This document shows positions 1 through 64,000 of a DNA stretch of 64,000 nt, in pieces. The notes under the pieces were generated by a model that was given only the letters and a program-made list of their open reading frames with translations, was not told the DNA's origin and did no database searches. Both the position numbers and the translations under genes were made by a program. The number at the start of each line of letters is the position of its first letter. Positions within the stretch are counted from its first letter, which is position 1. The stretch comes from Eriocheir sinensis. Taxonomy: Eukaryota; Arthropoda; Malacostraca; Decapoda; Varunidae. The stretch is from NCBI RefSeq assembly GCF_024679095.1, contig NC_066518.1, positions 6,486,110 to 6,550,109 on the forward strand, given 5' to 3'.

Positions 1-56
<56 letters not shown>

Positions 57-948
57 GAATGAGTGAAGGAGATAAGAACGGGAAAATGAGTAACTCTGTC
101 CTCCTCCTCCTCCTCCTCCTCCTCCTCCTCCTCCTCCTCCTCCTCCTCCTCCTCCTCTTCCTCCTGGTGTGTTTGGCGCCGGATCAGGTTTTGTTGGTGA
201 GACGATTAGCTCGCGACGTCTGATGAATTGGGGTTCTCCGGAGGGGGGAAGGGGGGGCAAGATGTGTCCGCAGTGGGGGGAAGGGGGGGAGTGTCCGCAA
301 GACGAAGGGGGGAAAGAGATGTGTCCGTAGAGAGGGGAAAGGGGGAGGGCAGTAAAGGGAAGGGGGGAGGGATGTGTCCGAAGGGGGATGGCGAAGGGAA
401 TATGTCCGAAATGGGGTGTGTCCGCAAGGGGAAGAGGGAATGGGGAAGGGGATGTGTTTGCAGGGGGTACGTTGAAAAGGGGGAAGGGATGTGTCCGAAG
501 GGGAATGGAGAAAGGAATGTGTCCGAAATGGGTTGGGGTGATGGGGTGTGTCCGCAAGGGGAAGGGGATGTGTTTTCCTGGGGTACATTGAAAAGGGGAA
601 GAGGTGTATTCGAAGGGGGATGGTGGAAAGGGTGTGTCCGGAAAGGAAGGAGGATGTCCGCTTCTACTTTTAAAGCTCATGAAGTGTCAATGTTAATGCC
701 AATACTCATACTAATGCTAATACTGTAACCTGAGTCTAACCAAAGATACACCGGTCCTAAACTATAACCTTCGCCTATAACACATCCTAACACCCACTTC
801 CATCTCTTTGACATCTCTCTTGAAACCTGTCAACACTACCACAGTAAAACACTAACCTCATTCTAGCCTAACATCACACCCTTCCTAACCCATAACTCTC
901 ACCCTGATCCATAACCGTCACTCACCCTGTCTCTTTGTCCCTCTGAAG
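1..948. repeat. Window start: (GA)n, (CTC)n and a G-rich minisatellite
   Basis: (GA)n occupies 1-55 and (CTC)n about 100-165. From about 228 to 660 there is a purine-rich minisatellite of variable 20-40 bp units sharing ATGTGTCCG and AAGGGGAAGGGG. Frames across it code only Gly/Lys/Arg-rich low-complexity peptide and are not credited as genes. The rest, to 948, is AC-rich simple sequence with CCTAA-like words. Confidence 0.75.
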
Positions 949-1300
949 GAGCTCGCGTCCACCAGCCCCAACCAAAGGAACTGGAGGGGTATCATCACAG
1001 TATAACCTTAAGCTAGCCTAACCTAACCTAACCTTACCTAACCTTCCTATACCCTAACCCTTTTATGAAACACAAAACACTCAACCCCACTTCTTCGTCT
1101 CTCTCCAGCAGCTCGCGTCCACCAACCCGAATCAAAGGAACTGGAGAGGCATCATCACAACACCTAACCTAACCTAACCTCCTAAATCCAAACTTTCTAA
1201 ACCCTGACCTTCCCCTGAAACACAAAACACTCAACCTCACTTCTTCGTCTCTCTTCAGCAGCTCACGTCTACCAACCCGAATCAAAGGAACTAACATCAC
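949..1300 (+). repeat. Three degenerate tandem copies of the exon 1 acceptor and start
   Basis: Copies begin at 949, 1109 and 1259, spaced 160, 150 and 142 bp from each other and from the real exon at 1401. Each has a pyrimidine tract and AG followed by a close match to the first 35-50 bases of exon 1 (AGCTCGCGTCCACCAACCC in copy 2). Each then meets an in-frame stop: copy 1 after 18 codons, copy 3 after NQRN. None continues into the membrane-span code, so they are pseudo-exons or decoy acceptors. Confidence 0.9.
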
Positions 1301-1400
1301 AATACTATAACCTAACATAACCTAACATACACCCTTCCTAACCCCTGACCCTCACCAATAAACCAACTCACACTCACCGCATCTCTCTCTCTTTCTCCAG

Positions 1401-51308
<49,908 letters not shown>

Positions 51309-51786
51309 GGCAGGGAGGCTCGGGCGCGGCGGAAGACCAGAGGAAAGGAACAGGACGCTCAGGGAGGCTTGAGAGACAGACGCCCTCCTCTTCCTCCTCC
51401 TTCTTCTCCTCCTCCTCTTCCTCATTCACTCCCATCTCTCCTTTCTCTCCCTCCACTCACAATCTTCATCGCTCCTCTGATCGCCTCCACGACAATATTG
51501 TTTTCGTTTCTAGTGTGAGATCGTTCTTTACGACGGTACTTCTTCATCTGTTGACTCGGACGAACAGTGTCGCTTCGCCCGTGATGGCCTGGACGGACGG
51601 GCGGCTTTGACTCCTGACGGTCCGTGAAAAATTCCTAGTCTACATCAGAACAGCGTAATAGTGTGAACGAAGTTATTTTAGCGTATACGTAATCTAATCT
51701 ACCGTGTTAGGGGATACATAAGATGCGTACGTGTATATTTTTTAGTCTAGTTTGGGAGGCTAAAAAATCCGTGTGAGGGAGTCAAT

Positions 51787-51822
<36 letters not shown>

Positions 51823-53600
51823 ACACATGGAGTCACTCATCACAGCATCATCACTTTCATGATTTCCGATATGACCATAATTTGACCTCGTGCAGCTCCT
51901 TGTTACACCTAAAACAGAGGTAACAGACAGCGCAGTATTTCACCAGCAAAGAGACACAACTATAGGCCTACAAACTGTGGGAACTCGATCTTATCTAACA
52001 GTAAAAATGGCAGGTACTGGATACTGTATAGCCCTTACGAGCCTTCAATATTGGTATGTGGAATAATCTGACGTAATAAATAGACATTCCACCTTCACAT
52101 AACGAAATCCACATCCCATGCAGAGTGAGGTAGGTGGGGTTGTGGAAAGGTCAGCCTAAGATTGAAGTGTTCCGGTATGATTCACGTATTTCAGTCTGGC
52201 TTTGTTCCGCTATCCTGATTTGTACATAGAGATTTCTACCCCTCGAGTGTGAAGAGAAGTGGACTTGATATTACTCGTGGAGGTCCAGAATAGCTTGGTG
52301 GAGGAGGAGGATGGCGCTGGTGGCTCCCTCTGGCTCCCTTCCCCTCGACTAGAAGGAATGGATCCGCCTCCTTGGTTTGAAGCATTTTTACGATAAATAT
52401 GTACTTAGTAGTGCCTCCCTAACATTTATTATCGCACAATATTAATAATCACGCAGTTCTTACGCGTTATTGTACATTGCTCTTTTTCTACAGTGAAGTG
52501 CACTCTTGTTCGGCTTTTTATGCTCTCTTTTACGGTTCTTGCACAATACATTACAAACAAAAAGAAGTCAAATGTACACTCAGGACGTACACTGGGATTA
52601 CCATTAATTATAAGTAAGATCAGTAACCTTAAAATGCAAACGTTGTAAGAAAAAAAAAAGAAAGGTTGTAGCCTATTATTATGATTATTGCCTACATTTG
52701 GTTTTGTTTCCCCTGAGGATGTACACTGGGATGACCATTGATTGTGGGAAAGATCAGTTACTTTGATGCACACGTTTATAACAAGGAAAATGTGGAAAAT
52801 GCGAGAGAAGAAATTAAAGGAGCTTAAGTTTGTGCGCCGTTGGAAAGGCAGACTCAACTGTGAATCTGTTTTGGTCAGCTGTTGAGACTTGACACGTGGA
52901 GAACCCAAACATTGAAACATTGAAAGTGATGTAATACTGAAAAGGAAAGTGTGAATAAGAAAACCGAAAAGAGGAACGAGAGGAGGACCTAAGAAGCGAT
53001 ACAAAGCGTTACAGGTCAAAAAGAAGAAGAGGAAAAGGAAAAGAAGAATAAATATTTACTCAACAAGGACTTCAGAGTGGGAGCCGTCACAATTAGGCTT
53101 CTCCCACGCCTACTACTGGACTGGACCCGGGAAAGTGCCAAGGTTGAGCCCAAATAGTACTGACGGGACCCACTGCTCTCTCCTGGTAAGCCTGAAACTA
53201 CCCCCACCTGTTGAGGGCAGCGGAAATTATGTTTATAAATAGTTCTTGTCTGATTGATTAGGTAAAGAATCATTTGAGTACCGTGCCAGTATTTCATTAC
53301 CTAGAAAAGATATATAAAGAGCTAGCGATGTTTCATAAGGTAGGTAATGAAATACTGGCATGGAACTAAAACGAATCTTAACCATTGATTATATTTATTT
53401 ATTGATAGGTTACTACTTTGGTGGTAATAGGTTACTATCCGCTCAGTTGCATTAGCGGCGTAACCTAACAAGAAAGGTAGACGTTTGCGACAGAAATGAG
53501 GTACAAAATCATGCTATACACACAATTATCACCAGAAAAACATGAACCACGTAAGAAAATCGATGGTTGGGTGAAACTGTAAATTGTCCGACTTATTTGC
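51309..53600 (+). other. Probable proximal 3' untranslated region of the peptidase gene
   Basis: The sequence after the stop is mostly unique, with (CA)n at about 51791-51815. AATAAA occurs at 52075-52080 and 53047-53052, so a transcript end at either is possible. Imperfect duplicate blocks (GTACACTGGGAT.ACCATT) lie near 52590 and 52728. A 19-bp inverted repeat lies at 53284-53302 and 53342-53360. No convincing protein frame was found. Confidence 0.5.
53284..53360. repeat. Perfect 19-bp inverted repeat (hairpin)
   Basis: TGCCAGTATTTCATTACCT at 53284-53302 is the exact reverse complement of AGGTAATGAAATACTGGCA at 53342-53360, with a 39-base loop. If transcribed it would form a stable stem; alternatively it is the remnant of a TIR element. 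Confidence 0.85.
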
Positions 53601-57170
<3,570 letters not shown>

Positions 57171-57179
57171 GCTGTTCAC

Positions 57180-58460
57180 AGTTATAATATTAACTGTACT
57201 CTCCATAAGCGAGACACTGTGACCTTGGAGGGAGTTCTCTCTCCACGGCCCTTGCGCCTTATACTTGTCTGTCTGCCGGGCCGCGCCCTCTCAGGACCCC
57301 CGCCGCATGGTGCAGCACATCCGCCCACGCCGCGGGGCGCCACAGCCCGTGCCGTGCCCTGCCAGCGCGTCGTGGCTGTGGTGGCCACCGTGGCGGGGGT
57401 GGCGGCGTGTCTGCGGTGGTGCGCGGCGGGCAGCCAGGCTCCGCGTGTCCTTGGCGGCGGGGGTCGCGTCGCCGCCGCCGCCACTCTGCGTCGCTCACTT
57501 CACGTTCCCGAACACCGCCGCGCTGGTGCCGCTGCAGGACGATATCAAATGTGGTGTTAATATGTTGCGTATTTTATTGTTATTTATGACATAGTTGATA
57601 CAACAAATGGTTACTGTTATGAACATGTAAAAGTTATACGCGAAACGATCTATTAGATAGGTCCCTATATATAAATATACATATATATAATATCTTATAT
57701 TTTTTGGGTGTCAAGTCGAAGTCCTTTGCATTCCACGATGTCAAGAGTTCCCTCGTTCACGCGACGCGCTGGTTCACCCACACGCTCTTGTTACGTCACG
57801 AGCGACCTGTAGACAGTAATAGTCTGTTGACTTATTGTTGTTTCAGGTGGGCTATGCGACAACGCCCTGGGCAGCGCTGGCCGCGACGCGCCACGCGCCG
57901 CGCCGCGGCCTGGCGAGCAGTGCTGGCTGCCGTACGGGGCAGAGCCGGGCTGGCACACCTCGTGGCCCAGTGTCCTGCCCGCCGTGCCACAAGTATACCA
58001 TGCTGCTGCCCTCGCCAGGCTCGCGTTTGGCATACTCGGTAGTCTTGTTTTTAGTGTACGATAGTTACTCTTTACAATGTTTCACCCCATTACATGTCCA
58101 AACCTCCCCGGTAGCAGAAGTACTCGTAGTCACAAGCCGTCAGTGATGAGCGGCGCATCTTTCCAGCACTAACGGTAACACCTTGATGGTGTGGTCAAGG
58201 GCAGGCCAGCTTGACCTTGCTGTGTGAGCGCCGAGCCTCCTCGCCGCCGGCTGGACGCCGCTTCGCCGGCGGAGGTCCCGGCCGCCGACTGGCGTCACGT
58301 CGCCGGCTACATATCAGTTCACGGCCGGCCACGCTGCCGCCCACGCCGGAGAACACCGTCAACATCGCCATGTTTAAACTTCTTTATATTGTTTCACATT
58401 TCGACAATCATATTGTAAGTCATGTCGAGAAAAACTGTAGCGACTTTTGGTTACTCCAGT
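57180..58460. other. GC-rich islands with open frames, unassigned
   Basis: Three GC- and CpG-rich blocks (about 57285-57545, 57847-58035 and 58215-58370) stand in AT-rich surroundings. The second follows an acceptor-like TTGTTGTTTCAG and is open in three + frames. On the minus strand, a frame contains CQPGSAPYGSQHCSPGRG. I recognise no family in any frame. They could be exons of a separate gene, a CpG-rich promoter region, or GC-rich 3' UTR. Confidence 0.35.
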
Positions 58461-59660
58461 CCATTTCGTAGCAGTAGACAAACATTTACGTAGCAGACCG
58501 GCGTAATGTATCGGAACTCATCACTCTCATAATACATAATATATTCCTGGATGTTGTAGGAGTAATGGTCCCTTAACTGATAACATAGAACGTTGAGGAG
58601 CGCGAAAAAGTCTCCAGTCGCTAGTCCTCATCCATGTACTTAGCAATACTCGTGCCACGCGTGGGACGGGGCGCCACGAGCCTAGAGGTGCTGCAACGCG
58701 GGCTGGAGCGTGGGGGGCTGGGGTCTCCTGGGGTCCGACACCCTCCCCGCACTACCTGTTAGAGGGTGTCAGCACACCTCCACTTCCCCGTGACCCACGC
58801 ACACGGCGGCAATGCGGCTGCTGTGCATCTCATCTACAACTGGCCAATCAACGACTGAGTTCTAGTTTCCTTTTTCTTTTTGTGTGTGTGCCGAGCTCCG
58901 TGTTCTCCGGTCTTTCGCACGGCTGCTACCCGGCTCCCTGCCTCCCTCCCTCCTCAGCGTCTTCCCTCACTCCATCCTTCCTCTCTCTGTTCCATTTCAA
59001 GTCGTTTATGCCTCTCGCCTTCTGATATTCAGTACAAACAGCGGAGGCATCGTCATCAGGTTTTCCTTATTCCTGCAAGTCGATCGAAAAATACTTGATA
59101 CGGGAGGAGAGGTGAAGAGGGAGCAGCAGCAGCAGCAGCAGCAGCTTTATACCAATCAAACAGTTCCACGCACAACGTACTGACATGACGATGATTATGT
59201 TTTGCTCGCGTCTCGTGCTTTCTTACGTCGGCCCCGCAGTGATGTGTTGTGTTGTCTTCTGTTCATTGGACGACGACCGGCTCATTCTACCTCCTCATCC
59301 CTCTTCCTCTCCCTCCTTCATTTTATCTCTTCTCTTCCTATTCTCGTTCTGCAGCACATTCCCCTCACATGCCTTTCTATCACTCATTCTCCATTTCCCT
59401 CGTTCTCCTTTCAGTTCCACTCCCGTCGCAACTCTTCCTAATCTCATCTTCCAGTCATTAGTTCCACCTGAGGTGCTGTTCGTTTACGGATATGCATTTT
59501 TACATAAGTCTGACCTTCCCCTCTCTTGGTACCTCGTTACCCTACAAGAGCATCATTTCATAATCATAAATGTAGAACGGTGTGTCTTACGATTTTTCTT
59601 GCCTTTCTTTTACCTACCTTCCACCAATCCTCTGACCACCAAATCCTTTAATAGCTAGGA
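58461..59660. other. Mostly unique sequence, no gene recognised
   Basis: 58650-58860 is moderately GC-rich. A (CAG)n run of about seven units lies at 59125-59145. The remainder is C/T-rich. Frames here are short and unlike known proteins. Confidence 0.5.
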
Positions 59661-59666
59661 GAGATT

Positions 59667-59704
<38 letters not shown>

Positions 59705-60074
59705 TTGTGAGTGGGTGGGTGTGAGAATGCGTGTTATCGTGCGTGTCAACAAGTGTGAAGGGCCTTTTAAGTGTCGTGTTTGCCTCGCGGTGGTGAGTGG
59801 CGTGGCTAGACCCAAACATGCACGCTTCTCCAGGAAAATAAAATCAAGGAACACGAGTATCGGTGTATAGATGACGCACTGATGGAATGTGGGAGAGCTG
59901 AGTTGGCGGGGGGAGGGGGGAGGGTTGGGAGACGGGGATGGGGAGGGACAGAGGGAGTGAGTGGGGGCGGAGTTTTAGAAGTATTGCAAGAACTAGGGCA
60001 GAAGGGGAGTTTTAGATGTGTGGGTGAATGTGAGTGAGAGTTTAATGCGTGCAAGCCGGAGTGAGAGGCTGAAG

Positions 60075-60153
<79 letters not shown>

Positions 60154-62400
60154 GAAGGGAAGGGACCGAATGAACAAAGTATCAGAAATATCAATAAAAG
60201 AGAAGGAAGGCGGGAGGGATGAAGGAGGGATACGAGAAGAAGGAATGGTTAACGAAGGGAGCGAGAAAGGTTAAGGCAAGTGAAGGAATGTAGGAAAGGA
60301 CACACTTGAGCCACTTTACCTTACCTTACCTTACCTTACCTTACCTTACCTAACCTAACCTAACCTAACCTAACCTTACCTTACCTTACCTTACCTTACC
60401 TAACCTAACCTAACCTTACCTTACCTTACCTTACCTTACCTTACCTTACCTTACCTTACCTTACCTTACCTAACCTAACCTAACCTTACCTTACCTAACC
60501 TAACCTAACCTAACCTTACCTTACCTTACCTTACCTTACCTTACCTTACATTTTTTCTTCTCGCTTCTCAATACCTTACATTACCTTACCTTGCCTTCTC
60601 TTCCCTTTCTCTCTCTCCTCTATCTCCTTACCTTACCTTACCTTACCTTAACTTACATTTTTTCTTCTCTCTTCTCAATACCTTACATTACCTTACCTTA
60701 CCTTACCTTAACTTACATTTTTTCTTCTCTCTTCTCAATACCTTACACTACCTTACCTTGCCTTCTCTTCCCTTTCTCTCTCTCCTCTATCTCCTTACCT
60801 TCCTTTACCTTCCCTTACCTTGCCTTCTTTTCCCTTTCTCTCTCTCCTCTATCTCCTTACCTTCCTTTACCTTCCCTTACCTCACTCTCCATTTCCCTCT
60901 TTTCTATTCCTCTTCCTTACTTAACCTTATTTTACCTTTCCTTTTCTTTCCTTCTGGGTGAGTTTATCTGAGTTTTTTTCCCTAATTAATTTTTCATTAT
61001 ATCCTCCATTTCTTATTCATCCTTTAACTACTCACAGGACTGGCTATTTTTTGTCATCCTATTCTTCATTTTTCATTTTATTTTCTCCCTTTCTTCCTCC
61101 TCCATTAACTACTCACAGGATTGGCTATTTTGTTAATCCTGTTATTCTCCTCTTTGCTCACTTTTCCTTAGTCATTTGTTTCATCCTTTTTTTTTATAAT
61201 CTAAACAACAACTAGAAGAAGAAAACCTGTGACTTCATACCTAACTGTTCTGCCCTTCGTTACGGCTACAATCCCTTCCCCTCCTGTCTCTCTTCGGCAT
61301 AATTATGACCACAGATGTTGCGCCGACTAAACGAAACTTTCCAACTGCTGTACCCGATAACGATAACGTATTCTGTTACCATGGGAAAATTATTATGATT
61401 ATGGTGTTTGTTATTTAGAATCGAATGCTGTTAATGAGTTTCTGATTGTTATTGCAGAGTGATAAAATTAATCATATATATTGCGTTGTAAGACCAAATG
61501 ATGTGTAGTTTGTATAGAGTTGATAAATAGGGAGTTAATTTTCCATTACCTTACTTTCTCTTCCCTTCCCAATCCTTCTCTTCATTATCCTTCTCTTCCC
61601 TTCCCTTCTCTTCTCTGCTCTTCCCTTCTCCTCCTTTTCTCTGCTATTCCTTTACCTTACGTTACCTTCCCTTCCCTTCCCTATCCTTTCATTCATTTTC
61701 TTCTCTTCCCTTTCCATCCCTTCTCTGCTCCTCCCTTCTCCTTTTCTCTGCTATCCCTATACCTTACCTTACCTTGCCTTTCCTTTTACCTTTCACTTCC
61801 TTACCTTACCTTCCCTTACCTTACCTTACCTTACCATACTTTACCTTTTATTTACCTTACCTTCATCAATGTTACTGTAAGCTGAGTGAGCCTCGGTGAA
61901 GACAACCGTTTACTTGTCGCCATAATCTACCTAGTTTTCTTTACATGGACGTAATCGGCGTACTATTGTGAATTAAAAAAAATTGTTTATAAAGTACTAC
62001 TAAGATACCAGTGATATTGTACTAAGTCTTTACCATTTCCATGCATTTGTCTCCTTTTACTCTTCGCCTGTTCTCATTTCTCCTCATCTCCTTTTTTTTA
62101 TCCGACATTCACTCCCCTTTCGTTTCTTCTTAATCTCCTCTCCTCTTTCTCCTCCTTCCTTCCTCTTACTAAGTCTTTACCATTTCCGTCTGTTTCCTTT
62201 TACTCTTCGCCTGTTCTCACTTCTCCTCATCTCCCTCTTTTTATCCCACATTCACTCCCCTTTCGTTTCTTCTTAATCTCATTTCCTATTTCTCCTTCCT
62301 TCCTCTCACCCCAAAGCCATCCGTTCCGCCGTCGTTCATCAGTGGTTCGTCTTCGTCGTCTTACGGTTATGATTACTATTGTTCCTTTGGGCTTGACATC
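59661..62400. repeat. GT, GA and CCTTA/CCTAA pentamer satellite region
   Basis: (GT)n lies at 59672-59701 and (GA)n at 60078-60150. 60315-60548 consists of CTTAC and CTAAC pentamers in alternating blocks. 60560-60950 repeats a roughly 85-bp unit with TTTTTTCTTCTC and CTCTATCTCCTTACCTT words. A truncated SINE tail lies at 61265-61344. 61545-61865 again has CCTTA-rich sequence. 62040-62330 is C/T-rich and contains a roughly 130-bp duplication beginning TACTAAGTCTTTACCATTTC / TACTAAGTCTTTACCATTTC. Confidence 0.75.
61265..61344 (+). mobile_element. SINE tail fragment (same family as 6124-6360)
   Basis: CTGTCTCTCTTCGGCATAAT, TATGACCACA and GATGTTGCGCCGACTAAAC (61314-61332) match the 3' part of the element in intron 2. 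Only the tail is present. Confidence 0.8.
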
Positions 62401-62403
62401 TCC

Positions 62404-62480
62404 TGTAAATAGTTTGTACATAACGAAATATTACTCCACACTGTAACCTTTTTAATAAACTTCAAAGCTGTTTCCGTGGC
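62404..62480 (+). terminator. Candidate distal poly(A) site with two Pumilio-type motifs
   Basis: TGTAAATA (62404-62411) and TGTACATA (62415-62422) fit the Pumilio recognition pattern UGUANAUA. AATAAA follows at 62454-62459, and a GT-rich run (GTGGCGTGTGTGTACTG) begins about 17 bases later, as expected of a downstream element. Which transcript would end here is unknown. Confidence 0.45.
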
Positions 62481-62519
62481 GTGTGTGTACTGCCTGCCTG
62501 CCTACCTACCTCTCTCTGC

Positions 62520-62569
<50 letters not shown>

Positions 62570-63499
62570 ACTTATCTGGTGTTGTGGTAATGGTGTGGTG
62601 CTGTCATGGAGGTGTGGTATGTGATGGGTTCTTGGGGTGGTGGTGGTGGTGGTGGTGGTGGTGGTGGGATAGTAGGGGTATGGTATGCGTGGGGGGGGGG
62701 GGGGGGGTAGTGACAGTAGTGATGATGGTGGTGGTGGTGAGGATAACATATTTGACCTGCTTTTTTTTCTTCTTTTTTTTTTACAGCAGAGGAGACAGTG
62801 CAAGGGCGTAAAAAAAAAAGAAAACAATAATGAAAAAAAAAAAAGCCCGCTATTTACTGCTATTGCATGATGTATTTTGTTATGTATTATTATGTGTGTA
62901 TGTGTGTATGTACGTATCTTGTATTACCTCACCTCGCCATGCCTTATCTTACCTTTACCTTGCCTTACTTCACCTGGCCTTGTGTAACCTCCTCTAAACT
63001 TTCCTTTCGCTATGTTACCTTATCTTACGTAACCCTGCTTTCCCTTCTCTTCCATTCCATTCCATTCCATTCATTTCCCTTCCCTTCTCTTCCCTTCCCA
63101 TCCCTTCCATTCATTTCCCTTCCCTTCCATTCATTTCCCTTCCCTTCCCTTCCATTCCATTCCATTCCATTCCATTCCATTCATTTCCCTTCCCTTCCCT
63201 TCCATTCCATTCCATTCCATTCCATTCCATTCATTTCCCTTCCCTTCCCTTCCATTCCCATCCCTTCCATTCCATTCATTTCCCTTCCCTTCCCTTCCAT
63301 TCCATTCCATTCATTTCCCTTCCCTTCCCTTCCCTTCAATTCCATTCATTTCCCTTCCCTTCCCTTCCCTTCCCTCCCCTAACCTTACTTTACTTTATCT
63401 TACCTTACATGTGGTGGCAGAGGCTAAGGAAAAAAAAAAGAGGAAAATAAGGAGGGGAAGGAAAAGTTGTAGGGTTATGTTAAATATTTTGTATCTGTC

Positions 63500-63564
<65 letters not shown>

Positions 63565-63652
63565 GTCTTTACCTCTACTACGGTAAAAAAAATGAGGTAT
63601 CAAATAGATGTTCAGCATAATAAATGAGGGGTATTATTGACGACTAATAAGA

Positions 63653-63745
<93 letters not shown>

Positions 63746-64000
63746 CGAAAATAAATACATTACATTATTGACATGTTTGCTGTTACGACAACGTCCGCCA
63801 AATCATCTAATCTTACTTACAGGGACGTACATGATCAATAGTAGTAGTAGTAGTAGTAGTAGTAGGTAAACTCCATCCCTGTCTCACCAAAAGCTCTTAG
63901 TTTCATCTCCACTTGGTTCTGTCTACCTTTGACTTCAACAATTTCTACCTTTTACTGTTGCTGTCCCTCTGTTATCAGTTCTACGTAAGATATGACCCGG
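62481..64000. repeat. Window end: GT, GGT, A-rich repeat, TTCCA/TTCCC satellite, TTA
   Basis: (GT)n lies at 62522-62566, (GGT)n about 62636-62667 and G-run 62691-62707. The A-rich short repeat lies at 62770-62862. A TTCCATTCCA / TTTCCCTTCCC satellite spans 63049-63376. (TTA)n lies at 63504-63562, (GT)n 63655-63742 and (TAG)n 63838-63864. No gene was seen. Confidence 0.8.

Noticed and set aside
228..728. Gly/Lys-rich 166-codon frame at the window start
   Set aside because: It spans the G-rich ATGTGTCCG minisatellite, and similar frames exist on both strands.

Overview
The window is a eukaryotic, almost certainly arthropod locus. My best guess is a decapod crustacean. The evidence is one multi-exon gene with GT-AG introns and an insect-like dipeptidyl peptidase product, CCTAA/TTAGG-type telomeric repeats, several tRNA-derived and foldback short repeats, and an extreme load of (GA)n, (CT)n, (GT)n, (TAG)n and (CTC)n microsatellites. 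Species assignment is inference; I could not search a database.

The only gene I can assemble with confidence runs on the + strand from 1401 to 51308. It has 15 coding exons whose splice phases all match and which join into an uninterrupted 808-residue product plus stop. It is a type II membrane protein of the prolyl oligopeptidase S9B family (DPP4/DPP6/DPP10 group). A short cytoplasmic N-terminus lacks its first residues, because the start codon lies upstream of the window. One membrane span follows, then a beta-propeller and an alpha/beta-hydrolase domain. The serine, aspartate and histidine of the triad, the Glu-Glu substrate motif and the oxyanion tyrosine are all present, so an active exopeptidase is predicted even though the N-terminus and lysine-rich C-terminal tail look like the insect DPP10-like branch.

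Layout: 1-1400, minisatellite and three broken copies of the start of the first exon; 1401-7333, exons 1-3; 7334-27591, two large introns (9.5 and 10.7 kb) around the 53-nt exon 4, filled with microsatellites, a 350-bp palindrome and a 2-kb composite foldback repeat; 27592-29895, exons 5-7; 29896-37518, a 7.6-kb intron with a GC-rich island, then about 5 kb of nearly pure pyrimidine on the + strand; 37519-51308, exons 8-15; 51309-64000, 3' untranslated or intergenic sequence with an AT-rich unique stretch, a 250-bp (AT)n run, GC-rich islands at 57.2-58.4 kb, pentamer satellites, and a poly(A)-like site near 62454.

The most unusual structure is a repeated relationship between exons and minisatellites. 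At several exon borders the splice site, with or without adjoining exon sequence, has been tandemly copied into the neighbouring intron. Five extra donors follow exon 1, three acceptor/exon starts precede exon 1, ten acceptor/exon starts precede exon 9, four donors follow exon 14 and one donor follows exon 12. Other tandem arrays end flush against acceptors (exons 3 and 14), and two antisense LINE reverse-transcriptase fragments lie just in front of the acceptors of exons 5 and 15. Nearly all other long reading frames are low-complexity translations of microsatellites and are not genes.
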